Source of the DNA: G965197005 sp965197005
GTDB lineage: Bacteria > Pseudomonadota > Gammaproteobacteria > Pseudomonadales > Oceanobacteraceae
Assembly: GCA_965197005.1 (NCBI GenBank)
Contig: OZ239982.1
Span: 62,001-126,000 of the forward strand
DNA length: 64,000 bases
Reading direction: 5' to 3'
The notes below the pieces were generated by a model. That model searched no databases. It saw nothing but the letters and a program-made list of their open reading frames with translations, and was not told where the DNA came from. The translations under genes were made by a program, and so were the position numbers. Position 1 is the first letter of the stretch, and the number at the start of each line of letters is the position of its first letter. Of this stretch, positions 34,798-42,488 are shown piece after piece.

Positions 34798-36894
34798 TTA
34801 AGCTGCTTTAGTCCATTTTCTATATAGCGGAATAAGACTTAAAAATAATAAATAAAATAAGCTACCTCCTCCGCTACTCTTTTTTGAATAATTACGAACA
34901 GGGGTTTTTAGGGCGCTTAATGTAGAGCCTTTAGCACGGTATAAGAGTTTTGCGCTGGCATCAAATCCTGCTTTTGTATATGCGTAGCTTGCACTGCTAC
35001 GATACCATGTATTGCCAGAGGCTTGTCCTCGTAAATCAATTGCTAAAGGCGCACCTGTTTGTTGAATGCGAATATAAAAGCTATCTTGAGCGTTGACTTT
35101 GAGGGCGGGGAACATAATTCTGTTCCAACCTTTTTGCATGGTGGTGTTTGTTGAAAAGGTGGAGACAGGACCAAACTCTGAGGTGCCGTCAAATTTAGTA
35201 TAAATACTGATGGTGGCCTGAGCATTATTGACAACAGAGAATAAATCCAAGCCATCAATTTGTATGGCATTATCTGGCATGGTAATACGCATTACTGTAT
35301 CCATGCTGGAGCTGCCAATAGTGGCGTTAGGTGCAACTTCGTCTAACCCAATATTATCACCTAAAATTGTGCCGCTTAAATTAAAAGAGACATCGGCTTC
35401 AGTACCTTGCATGTTGGCTGCTTTAAGTGTCATACGCTGTCCAGAATTATACGTATTGCTGACTCTTGGAGAGAAAGTGACGTTTAATCCAGAGCTTGCA
35501 TAGAGGTCTTGTTGTTGTCCTCGGTTGCGGTTGAATACTAAGTCTTGACCGCCATCGGCTTCTTCAACCGCAATAGGGTAGCTGATATTTTGACTACGAT
35601 ATGCACCATGATTTAACCAGTCATCAACATGCGTAACCAATACGCCTTCACCTGGTAGACCTTGGTCATAATCTGTTTTGCGACGATATTCAATTAGTAA
35701 GCGTTCTCCGTGACGGTAGGTATCAAAAGAGACTTCTAGTAAGTTTGCATTGTCACTTTGAGAGGATAGGCTTAAATTATAACTACCAACGGCGGCTTTA
35801 TTGAAACTGTCAAAACGGCTTAGTTGTTTGCTCCATGCAAGCATATTGGCAGGGGAGTTGCCTCCACCATTCCATGCACCTGTGCCCATTAGTCCCCAGT
35901 TGCCCACACCTATGCCCACGCCATTACCGTACATATCTGGCAGGTTAAATAGGAGGTGTCCAAGTTCGTGTGCAATAATACCAATGGTTGCAAGATGATT
36001 ATTGTGACGTTCTCCAAACATGGCATAAGAGCCAAAATTGACACCACCTACCTGACCTCCCACATAGTTTGCTTTATGCGCGCAAATATTTGGTGTAGGC
36101 GCGGTAGAACCTCCAAGGGCATTTTCATAACCTGCAACAACTAGCACAATGCCTAATTCGCTGGCATCAATCCAGTTGTCGCCATTTTGGTCATAGGATT
36201 TCCAATTGAGCATGCTGTCTGCTTTGGCGAGTACTTTGGCAAGTAAATTGCGGCTGGCAGGATAAAAGTTAGCGCCAAAGTTAGGGTGTGCTTCATTAAT
36301 ATGTACACGTACCACTCCATCATTGACGGTGCCTTGGTATTCGCTGGCAGGAGCCAGTTGAAAACGGTTTTTTGAGTTACGGGCAAAATAGTCTTTCACA
36401 CTGTTGTTGCTGGCAAAGATTTTTGCAGCGATTTGGGAATCAGAATATTGAAAATTAATATCATTAAATGATACACGGATAATAATTAGATTTTGCGTGA
36501 ACGTGCCTTTAGTTAAATCATAACGATAAGGAAAGTGGAAGCTGGCAGACGCACTGGCTGCTGCGGCTGCGGCAAAAGGATTAAAGGCAGGACCTGCTTG
36601 GGGAATTTCTACAATAGGCTCAGGGACTGCACCTGCAACATAGGTTTCTTCTGTTCTAAAGAGTTTGCCTTCGTCATTATATTTGCCTATGTACCAAATG
36701 CCTCTATGTAGCAATAGGGGGATTTGTGTGTCTTTAGTTACAACCCAGTTTTGGGTTACATTGCCAACGGTTTTAGCCTCAATGGTTGTGCCATCACTTA
36801 GGGTAATATGACGGTATTCCGTAGGCACAGGCATAAATGCCAGAGTTGAATTAGAGGTAAATAATAAAAAAAGGAGCGGAAGTATTTTTTCCAT
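34798..36894 (-). CDS. Secreted M6-family metalloprotease with GlyGly-CTERM tail
   Basis: A 698-residue exported protease. It has a signal peptide (MEKILPLLFLLFTSNSTLAF), a propeptide-like region, then the zinc motif HELGHLLFNLPDMYG (about residues 316-330) and a conserved WGLMGTGAWNG downstream. These belong to M6/immune-inhibitor-A-type peptidases. A large C-terminal beta-rich region follows. The last residues, SSGGGSLFYLLFL with a basic end (YRKWTKAA), have the glycine-rich, hydrophobic, basic pattern of GlyGly-CTERM sorting signals. These are processed by rhombosortase in type-II-secreting bacteria. Neither partner is in this window. Confidence 0.88.
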   Translation of the reverse strand: MEKILPLLFLLFTSNSTLAFMPVPTEYRHITLSDGTTIEAKTVGNVTQNWVVTKDTQIPLLLHRGIWYIGKYNDEGKLFRTEETYVAGAVPEPIVEIPQAGPAFNPFAAAAAASASASFHFPYRYDLTKGTFTQNLIIIRVSFNDINFQYSDSQIAAKIFASNNSVKDYFARNSKNRFQLAPASEYQGTVNDGVVRVHINEAHPNFGANFYPASRNLLAKVLAKADSMLNWKSYDQNGDNWIDASELGIVLVVAGYENALGGSTAPTPNICAHKANYVGGQVGGVNFGSYAMFGERHNNHLATIGIIAHELGHLLFNLPDMYGNGVGIGVGNWGLMGTGAWNGGGNSPANMLAWSKQLSRFDSFNKAAVGSYNLSLSSQSDNANLLEVSFDTYRHGERLLIEYRRKTDYDQGLPGEGVLVTHVDDWLNHGAYRSQNISYPIAVEEADGGQDLVFNRNRGQQQDLYASSGLNVTFSPRVSNTYNSGQRMTLKAANMQGTEADVSFNLSGTILGDNIGLDEVAPNATIGSSSMDTVMRITMPDNAIQIDGLDLFSVVNNAQATISIYTKFDGTSEFGPVSTFSTNTTMQKGWNRIMFPALKVNAQDSFYIRIQQTGAPLAIDLRGQASGNTWYRSSASYAYTKAGFDASAKLLYRAKGSTLSALKTPVRNYSKKSSGGGSLFYLLFLSLIPLYRKWTKAA

Positions 36895-36979
36895 ACAAAA
36901 TCCTTGTATATAATTAATATGATTTTACTATAGCGCAATCTGAAAGCTGTTAAAGGCTTGGTTACAATAATTCAAAATA

Positions 36980-37013
36980 AAATAAAAAACACTCACACAA
37001 AATACTTTTTGTG
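36980..37013 (-). terminator. Possible terminator of the lepB operon
   Basis: A 7-bp stem, CACAAAA (36996-37002) with TTTTGTG (37007-37013), is followed on the minus strand by a T-rich stretch (TTTTTTATTTT) a few bases later. The stem is AT-rich, so this is a modest candidate. Confidence 0.4.
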
Positions 37014-37028
37014 GTAACAAAACTGCGA

Positions 37029-37154
37029 TTAAGACGGTAAGTTAAGTAACATAATGACCAGCATTGAGCCTAACATTAGCCCCACTAAAAGCCAGCGGAT
37101 TTGCTGGCAATAGCGGCATTTTTTATTGTTTTTTTGTGTGTTTTTGGGGCTCAT
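37029..37154 (-). CDS. 41-residue membrane protein coupled to lepB
   Basis: A short open frame starting MSPKNTQKNNKKCRYCQQIR and then one strongly hydrophobic segment (WLLVGLMLGSMLVIMLLNL). It ends LPS. Its ATG overlaps the lepB stop as ATGA, which favours translational coupling. The N-terminus is basic with a CxxC pair, so a positive-inside single-span inner-membrane protein is expected. It is not a family I can name. A GCCAGC/GCTGGC hairpin inside the frame is a possible competing explanation (a terminator). Confidence 0.55.
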   Translation of the reverse strand: MSPKNTQKNNKKCRYCQQIRWLLVGLMLGSMLVIMLLNLPS

Positions 37155-37951
37155 TGTAGCCACTTATTACGAGCAAAACTGGGTAAGGAGGTTAAACTTG
37201 GCCAGTGCATCCATAGGGCAACGGCTTGTCCGACAATGCGCTCTTCTGGCACAAAACCAAATCCTCGTCCGTCATGACTGTTGCCTCGATTATCTCCCAT
37301 CATAAAATAATGCCCTTTGGGGACAACCCAACGACCTTGGGGCCCTGCGCTAACATATAGTTTAGAGCTGTTGGTGTCTTTGCCTAAAAGCCATTGAACA
37401 TTAAAGGTCTTTTTGCCAATGGTTTCTTGTATTTCTAGTTTATTGGTGGCTTGTTCTAGCTCGCTTAGAATTTTGGTGTTAATTTTTTTGCCATTAATCC
37501 AGAGATTTTGCTCTTTATATTCAATGATGTCGCCTGGTAGTCCAATGACTCGTTTAATAAAGTTGCGATTATCATTAGGTGGGAAGAAGACCATGATATC
37601 GCCACGTTCTGGTTTGCCAACAGGGATCAGCTCAATGTTAAATACGGGTAAACGTAGCCCATAATTAAATTTATTAACCAAGATAAAGTCATTGGCAATA
37701 AGGCCTGGTTGCATGGACGCAGAAGGAATTTGATAAGGTTCAAATACAAATGATCGTAGCGCAAAAATAACAAGTAAAATGGGGAAAAAAGAACGAGATT
37801 GTTCAACTAAAAATAATTCAATCTCATTGATTTTTAAATCATTAGCTGTTTTAGCTAATCTGCGTTTGCTAAGAAATAATTTATCAATTAGTACAATGAT
37901 GCCAGTAACAAAGGTGGCAGTCATTAAAATAAGTGGGAAGTTAATGTCCAT
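37151..37951 (-). CDS. lepB: Signal peptidase I
   Basis: A 266-residue inner-membrane protease that removes signal peptides from exported proteins. There are two N-terminal membrane segments (about 7-27 and 57-77). The catalytic serine is in PSASMQPGL (residue ~89), with the downstream RGDIMVF and the lysine of NFIKRVIGLPGD (~143). The C-terminal box is YFMMGDNRGNSHDGR. All catalytic elements are intact. It is shorter than E. coli LepB (324) but of the usual Pseudomonadales size. The usual lepA and rnc partners are not adjacent; instead the coupled 41-residue frame follows. Confidence 0.95.
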   Translation of the reverse strand: MDINFPLILMTATFVTGIIVLIDKLFLSKRRLAKTANDLKINEIELFLVEQSRSFFPILLVIFALRSFVFEPYQIPSASMQPGLIANDFILVNKFNYGLRLPVFNIELIPVGKPERGDIMVFFPPNDNRNFIKRVIGLPGDIIEYKEQNLWINGKKINTKILSELEQATNKLEIQETIGKKTFNVQWLLGKDTNSSKLYVSAGPQGRWVVPKGHYFMMGDNRGNSHDGRGFGFVPEERIVGQAVALWMHWPSLTSLPSFARNKWLQ

Positions 37952-38043
37952 TAAAAGGTGACCTTGAGTTTGCTTAAAAAGAATAATTTTACCATGACTG
38001 GGTTATAATTTTGGAATTAAAGTTCTTAATTTATGCAAAAATA

Positions 38044-38982
38044 ATGAAACAGCCTTATTTTATACATGGTAAAAATGGTATTCATCTTGCCTATGAGTGT
38101 TTTGGAAGCCCCCATAATCCCAGTGTGATTATGATTATGGGACTGGGGGCGCAAATGCAAATTTGGCCAGATGCGTTATGTCAGGGCATTGCTGATAGTG
38201 GTTATCAGGTTATTCGTTTTGATAATCGTGATGCAGGTCTGTCATCGCATCTTGATGAGCGAGGTAATCCTAGCTTATTAAAAGTTTGGCTAAGTCATAA
38301 GTTGAATAAAAAACCGCAACTACCATATACCCTTAAAGATATGAGTAAAGATGTATTGGCATTGATGAATGCGTTAGAAATAAAAAGCGCGCATTTAGTG
38401 GGTGCCTCTATGGGGGGTATGATTGCACAAATTTTAGCAACGAAGAAACATAAAAGAGTTAGGAGCTTGGTATCTATTATGTCGGCAGCGGTAGCGCCTG
38501 GTATTAATGATGCTAAGTTGGGCGTATTGTTGCGTCTTGCTCGTCGCCCTCGTGGTCATCAACCTGAAGCCTTATTACGCTATGGAATAAAACTACATCG
38601 TTTGATTGGTGGTTCTGCTTATCAAACTGATGAACAAACAATACGCGAGCAAATAGAGAAAACCTCATATCGAAGTGCCAATTCATGGGCAATTAAAAGG
38701 CAATTGGTTGCGGTTGCTGCAGCAGGGGACAGACGCCAACAGGTAACCAGAATTAAAGTGCCAACGCTGATTGTGCATGGTGCTCAAGACCCTATCATTC
38801 CTGTGCGTATGGGGGTTGAGACAGCGGCACATATTAAGCGTGCAAAACTGAGGGTTATTCAGGGTATGGGGCATGATATACCGCCTGCTTTAGTGCCTGT
38901 TTTACAAAAAATAATTTGCAAACATTTAAAAAAAGCAGAAAAAAAGCGGTATAAAAAGCAGTTAAGAAAACAAGCTGAATAG
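38044..38982 (+). CDS. Alpha/beta-fold hydrolase
   Basis: A 312-residue alpha/beta hydrolase with IMIMGLGAQMQIWP (oxyanion region), a FDNRDAGLSS segment, the nucleophile elbow GASMGG (Ser near 119), Asp in HGAQDPIIPV and His in GMGHDIPP. Related proteins act on lipid or polyester-type esters or epoxides, and the exact reaction is unknown. The frame is open from TTG 38011, but ATG 38044 (MKQPYFIHGKNGIHLAYECFG) fits the family. No good ribosome site is visible. A TATAAT (38004-38009) lies 34 bp upstream. The C-terminus is very lysine-rich. Confidence 0.85.
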   Translation: MKQPYFIHGKNGIHLAYECFGSPHNPSVIMIMGLGAQMQIWPDALCQGIADSGYQVIRFDNRDAGLSSHLDERGNPSLLKVWLSHKLNKKPQLPYTLKDMSKDVLALMNALEIKSAHLVGASMGGMIAQILATKKHKRVRSLVSIMSAAVAPGINDAKLGVLLRLARRPRGHQPEALLRYGIKLHRLIGGSAYQTDEQTIREQIEKTSYRSANSWAIKRQLVAVAAAGDRRQQVTRIKVPTLIVHGAQDPIIPVRMGVETAAHIKRAKLRVIQGMGHDIPPALVPVLQKIICKHLKKAEKKRYKKQLRKQAE

Positions 38983-39001
38983 CTTTTTGTTACGCTTATA
39001 T

Positions 39002-39949
39002 TTAGGAAAATGGTTGATTTGTAAGGGAGTTAGTCTCTGAAAATGGTTTAAAATCATCAGCAATAACCTTATTTCGACCTTGGTTTTTAGCGGCATATAA
39101 CATGCTGTCTGCTCTGTCGATTAACGTTTGTGCATAGTCGTCATCACGCATGCTTGCAAGGCCAATACTGGTGGTTATTTTGAGAGTGCCTTTTTGATGG
39201 GGGAATTGCATTTGCTCAATGCCTTCACAAATACGTTTGGCAATTTCTGCTGCGCCTTCTTTGCAGGCATTGTTGAGTAAGATTAAAAATTCTTCTCCGC
39301 CATAACGAAAACAGATGTCTGTTTGTCGAATACAGTGCTCTATGGTTTTGACACTTTGTTGTAAGACTCTATCGCCCATGCTGTGTCCATAGGTGTCATT
39401 AACCTGTTTAAAATGATCTAAATCCATCATTAAGATAGATAGGTTTTGTTTGTGGCGTTTGGCTAAGCAAATATCACGCTCTAAGGTTTTGTCTAAGGCG
39501 ACTCGGTTGCCAGCACCTGTTAAAGGGTCTCGATAGGCAGTGTCTAAGGCTTCTTTGTATTGCAATGCATTACGCAGTGGATATACCAAAGCACTCATAA
39601 GCCCTTCTAAATTTGCTAATTCATATTCTTTTATTTTGCGACGGCAATGAAAACACAGGCTACCCATAAAATTATCTGAGGTTCTTAATGTATAGCGTGC
39701 GGTATGTGGTGCGAGCTTGCCTTGGCTTAGAATTAAATTGTGCTTGGTAAATTCATAATAAATGCCATCAATAGGCACAACGGTTTTTGCCTGCTTAAAA
39801 AATATTTCAATAATTTGAGATACGTCTAATGTGGTTTGTAATTTTCCACTTAAGCGCAATAACACTTCTGGTCGAATGTCGGGCTTGATGGCGACATCTA
39901 CCAGATTTGTCGTTGCTTTTTTAAGTTTTGGTTCATTTAAAAGGCTCAT
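39002..39949 (-). CDS. Diguanylate cyclase (GGDEF domain)
   Basis: A 315-residue soluble protein. The N-terminal part (about 1-140), with a TTLDVSQIIEIFFKQ segment and a CFHCRR pair, looks like a GAF-type sensor, though diverged. The C-terminal GGDEF domain (about 150-305) has DPLTGAGNR, DHFKQVNDTYGH and the active signature GGEEF. An RQTD I-site lies exactly five residues before GGEEF, so it should make cyclic di-GMP and be product-inhibited. It could feed the MshEN-like protein at 16.9 kb, which is speculation. Confidence 0.92.
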   Translation of the reverse strand: MSLLNEPKLKKATTNLVDVAIKPDIRPEVLLRLSGKLQTTLDVSQIIEIFFKQAKTVVPIDGIYYEFTKHNLILSQGKLAPHTARYTLRTSDNFMGSLCFHCRRKIKEYELANLEGLMSALVYPLRNALQYKEALDTAYRDPLTGAGNRVALDKTLERDICLAKRHKQNLSILMMDLDHFKQVNDTYGHSMGDRVLQQSVKTIEHCIRQTDICFRYGGEEFLILLNNACKEGAAEIAKRICEGIEQMQFPHQKGTLKITTSIGLASMRDDDYAQTLIDRADSMLYAAKNQGRNKVIADDFKPFSETNSLTNQPFS

Positions 39950-40056
39950 TAGCTTCTCCTTTATTGCCTGTAGTGGGAAGTAAGCTAAATGTATGCCAGT
40001 TTTTTTGGGCGCTTATAATTCTTTTTAAATCAATCGCTTAGAGTACGTTTGCTAAG

Positions 40057-40089
40057 ATTTGACGCAGATTTTATAAAAGTGCGTCAAAT
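40057..40089. repeat. 10-bp inverted repeat between the cyclase and yciK
   Basis: ATTTGACGCA (40057-40066) and TGCGTCAAAT (40080-40089) with a 13-nt AT-rich loop. It could be a terminator for the yciK operon, although no T run follows on the minus strand. It could equally be an operator upstream of the diguanylate cyclase gene. Confidence 0.6.
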
Positions 40090-40120
40090 AAACGTCTGTT
40101 TTTGTTGCGGCACATTTGGT

Positions 40121-40864
40121 CTAGGGGTCAAGAACTTGCCCATGAATAGACTGTGAGGCTTGGCTCATTAAGTATACATATAAAGGAATAAGCTCGGAGG
40201 CATGTTTGACGCTGTTTGGGTTTTCTGCTGGGTAGGCATCAGCACGCATGCTGGTGCGGGTTGCTCCTGGGTTGATTGCATTAACACGAATGTTGCTGGT
40301 GTTTTCTAATTCATCAGCCCATATTTGCATGAGTCCTTCTACGGCAAATTTAGAGGCGCTATAAGCACCCCAGTAGGCACGGCCTTGATGTCCGACGCTG
40401 CTGGTGGTAAATAGAATGCGAGCGGCAGGGGCTTTCCGCAGCAGCGGCAAAAGCTGTTTAGTTAATAAAAAGCCTGCACTGGCATTTACTTGCATCACTT
40501 TGTGCCAAACCTCTGCTTGATAGCTTTCTAGCGGGGTTTTTTGTCCTAAAATTGCGGCGTTATGCAATACACCATCTAGTTTATGAAATTCGCCCTCAAT
40601 TAATTCTGCCAATTGTTTATAAGGCTGTTCCTGCTGTTGCTCTAGGTCAAATGGAATAACAGCGGCTTGAGGCAAGTTTTCTTGGGCAATGAGATCGTAG
40701 GTGTCATTTAAGGCTTCTTGGGTGCGCCCAAGCAATAGAACATGAGCGCCTTGGCGGGCATAGGCAAGGGCAATGGTGCGTCCAATGCCGTAGCCTGCAC
40801 CTGTAATTAGAATGTGCTTGTTGGTAAGTGACGGTGTGTTGTTGTCTGGAATATTAATTTGCAT
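40121..40864 (-). CDS. yciK: SDR-family oxidoreductase, YciK-like
   Basis: A 247-residue short-chain dehydrogenase with the nucleotide motif TGAGYGIGRTIALAYARQGA, NAAIL, the catalytic Ser in LFTTSSVGHQGRA and YSASK (Tyr and Lys). It lies in the ubiG-mupP-yciK order known from Pseudomonas, which supports the YciK assignment. The substrate is unknown. It overlaps mupP by 11 bp and ends about 30 bp before an inverted repeat. Confidence 0.87.
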   Translation of the reverse strand: MQINIPDNNTPSLTNKHILITGAGYGIGRTIALAYARQGAHVLLLGRTQEALNDTYDLIAQENLPQAAVIPFDLEQQQEQPYKQLAELIEGEFHKLDGVLHNAAILGQKTPLESYQAEVWHKVMQVNASAGFLLTKQLLPLLRKAPAARILFTTSSVGHQGRAYWGAYSASKFAVEGLMQIWADELENTSNIRVNAINPGATRTSMRADAYPAENPNSVKHASELIPLYVYLMSQASQSIHGQVLDP

Positions 40865-41522
40865 AGGAAATCTGTAGTTTATCTAAAAGTTCTAAGGGTG
40901 TATGAATAATGCTGTCGGCATGCCAGCTATGTATATCGTCTGTTGCTTGTAAGTAACCAAAGCTGGCAGCCAATGCGTACATGTTGGCGGCTTTGGCGGC
41001 TTGAATATCACGAATATGATCGCCTACATACCAACAATTTTCGGCGGCGATGTGTAATGTTTCGGCGGCCAATAACAGTGCGTCAGGTGCGGGTTTACTG
41101 TTGTTTACATCGTCAGGGCAAACCAGTACTGGGGTGTTTAGCTGAATGCGCTGTAAAAATAGCTCTGCAAGGTAGCGTGGTTTGTTGGTCACAATACCCC
41201 ATGTTAATCCCTGTTGTTCAAGCTGTGTGAGGACGGTTGTAAATCCTGTAAATAAGTTGCTTTCTTGACCTATGGTTTGTGCGTAAATTTGTAATAGCTG
41301 TTGTCTGTAAATGGAGATTTTGGGGTCGTCTAAGGTGGTGTCATAGGCGAGTGCAGCTAAGGCATAGCCGCCATTGCTGACTTGTTCACGTATGTCTTTG
41401 GTGGCAAGTTCGGGTTTATTTTGGTTGCGTCTTAATTGATTGACAGCAGGGTAAAAGTCTAATGCTGTGTCTGCTAAAGTGCCGTCTAAATCAAATAAAA
41501 TGGCTTGAGGTCGTGGCTGCAT
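40854..41522 (-). CDS. mupP: HAD phosphatase, probable N-acetylmuramate-6-phosphate phosphatase
   Basis: A 222-residue HAD-family phosphatase with the nucleophile motif LFDLDGTLADTA, the motif-II TNKP, motif-III Lys in NNSKPAPD and the acidic GDHIRDI. By sequence it could be a phosphoglycolate phosphatase (gph). In Pseudomonas the gene between ubiG and yciK is MupP, which serves the anhydromuropeptide-recycling branch leading to UDP-MurNAc. Context is the reason for the symbol. It is adjacent to ubiG with no gap. Confidence 0.85.
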   Translation of the reverse strand: MQPRPQAILFDLDGTLADTALDFYPAVNQLRRNQNKPELATKDIREQVSNGGYALAALAYDTTLDDPKISIYRQQLLQIYAQTIGQESNLFTGFTTVLTQLEQQGLTWGIVTNKPRYLAELFLQRIQLNTPVLVCPDDVNNSKPAPDALLLAAETLHIAAENCWYVGDHIRDIQAAKAANMYALAASFGYLQATDDIHSWHADSIIHTPLELLDKLQISYAN

Positions 41523-42227
41523 TTAGAGTACCTCTTTGTTGGCATAAAGCATGTAGTTGACACTGACATCATCGCTATTTAAGCGATAGTGTTTGCTAAT
41601 GGGCTGGTAGGTGAGACCTGTCATATGCTGTGTTTGTAATCCTGCTTGGCGTAGCCAGCGTGTGAGTTCGCTAGGCTTGATGAATTTGTTGTAGTCATGA
41701 GTGTTAGCAGGTACGAGTTTGAGTATATGTTCAGCGCCAATAATGGCAAATAGATAGGCTTTTAAATTGCGGTTTAGTGTGGAAAAAAACGCTTTTCCGT
41801 TGGGTTTGAGTAAGCTGCTACAGGCATTAACGATAGACTGAGGGTCTGGTACATGCTCTAGCATTTCAAGGCAAGTAATCACATCGAAGCTGGCAGGTTG
41901 TTGTTTGCTTAGTTCTTCTACAGCAATACATTGGTATTTGATTTTAGCTTGGGATTCTAGGGCATGTAGTTTGGCGGTATCAAGGTTTGCCTGTCCTAGG
42001 TCAATGCCAGTGACCTTGGCGCCACGAAAATACATAGCCTCGCTTAAAAGACCGCCGCCACAACCTACGTCAAGTACGGTTTTGCCTGCTAGTTGGGCAT
42101 GTAAGTCGATATAGTTGACTCTTAGCGGATTGATGTCGTGTAGGGGTTTAAATTCGCTTTCTCTATCCCACCAGCGACTGGCAATGGCTTCAAATTTGTC
42201 AATTTCGGCTTTATCGAGGTTTGGCAT
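41523..42227 (-). CDS. ubiG: Ubiquinone biosynthesis O-methyltransferase
   Basis: A 234-residue SAM methyltransferase that carries out both O-methylations in ubiquinone synthesis. The N-terminus DKAEIDKFEAIASRWWDRESEFKPLHDINP is the UbiG signature. The SAM motif VLDVGCGGGLLSEAM follows, then the post-motif VITCLEMLEHVPDP and the membrane-insertion loop around KAYLFAIIGAEHILKLVP. It is the first gene of the leftward ubiG-mupP-yciK operon, divergent from gyrA. Confidence 0.95.
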   Translation of the reverse strand: MPNLDKAEIDKFEAIASRWWDRESEFKPLHDINPLRVNYIDLHAQLAGKTVLDVGCGGGLLSEAMYFRGAKVTGIDLGQANLDTAKLHALESQAKIKYQCIAVEELSKQQPASFDVITCLEMLEHVPDPQSIVNACSSLLKPNGKAFFSTLNRNLKAYLFAIIGAEHILKLVPANTHDYNKFIKPSELTRWLRQAGLQTQHMTGLTYQPISKHYRLNSDDVSVNYMLYANKEVL

Positions 42228-42488
42228 GGATTAAAACTCTTAGTGTGTAAAAATAAGTGACTAGAATACTCTGAATTTTTAATACTTAAAAGAAAGCGTT
42301 TAAAGATGTTGGGATTAAGATAAAAATACTGCAAATAGTGAGTAAACAGCTTAGGTAGAACGCATATTTGTGGTATGCTTTGCGACTTTGTTTAGCTAAT
42401 GACATATTAATAGGCTTAAGGGTTGTTTGTCTCTGCTGCTTGTAGAAGAATGACAAATTTAAGCAACAACAAGTTGGATATATAGTTT

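Noticed and set aside
37062..37079. GCCAGC/GCTGGC hairpin as a terminator of lepB
   Set aside because: It lies inside the coupled 41-residue frame and has only a TTTT tract after it; kept as an alternative in that entry.
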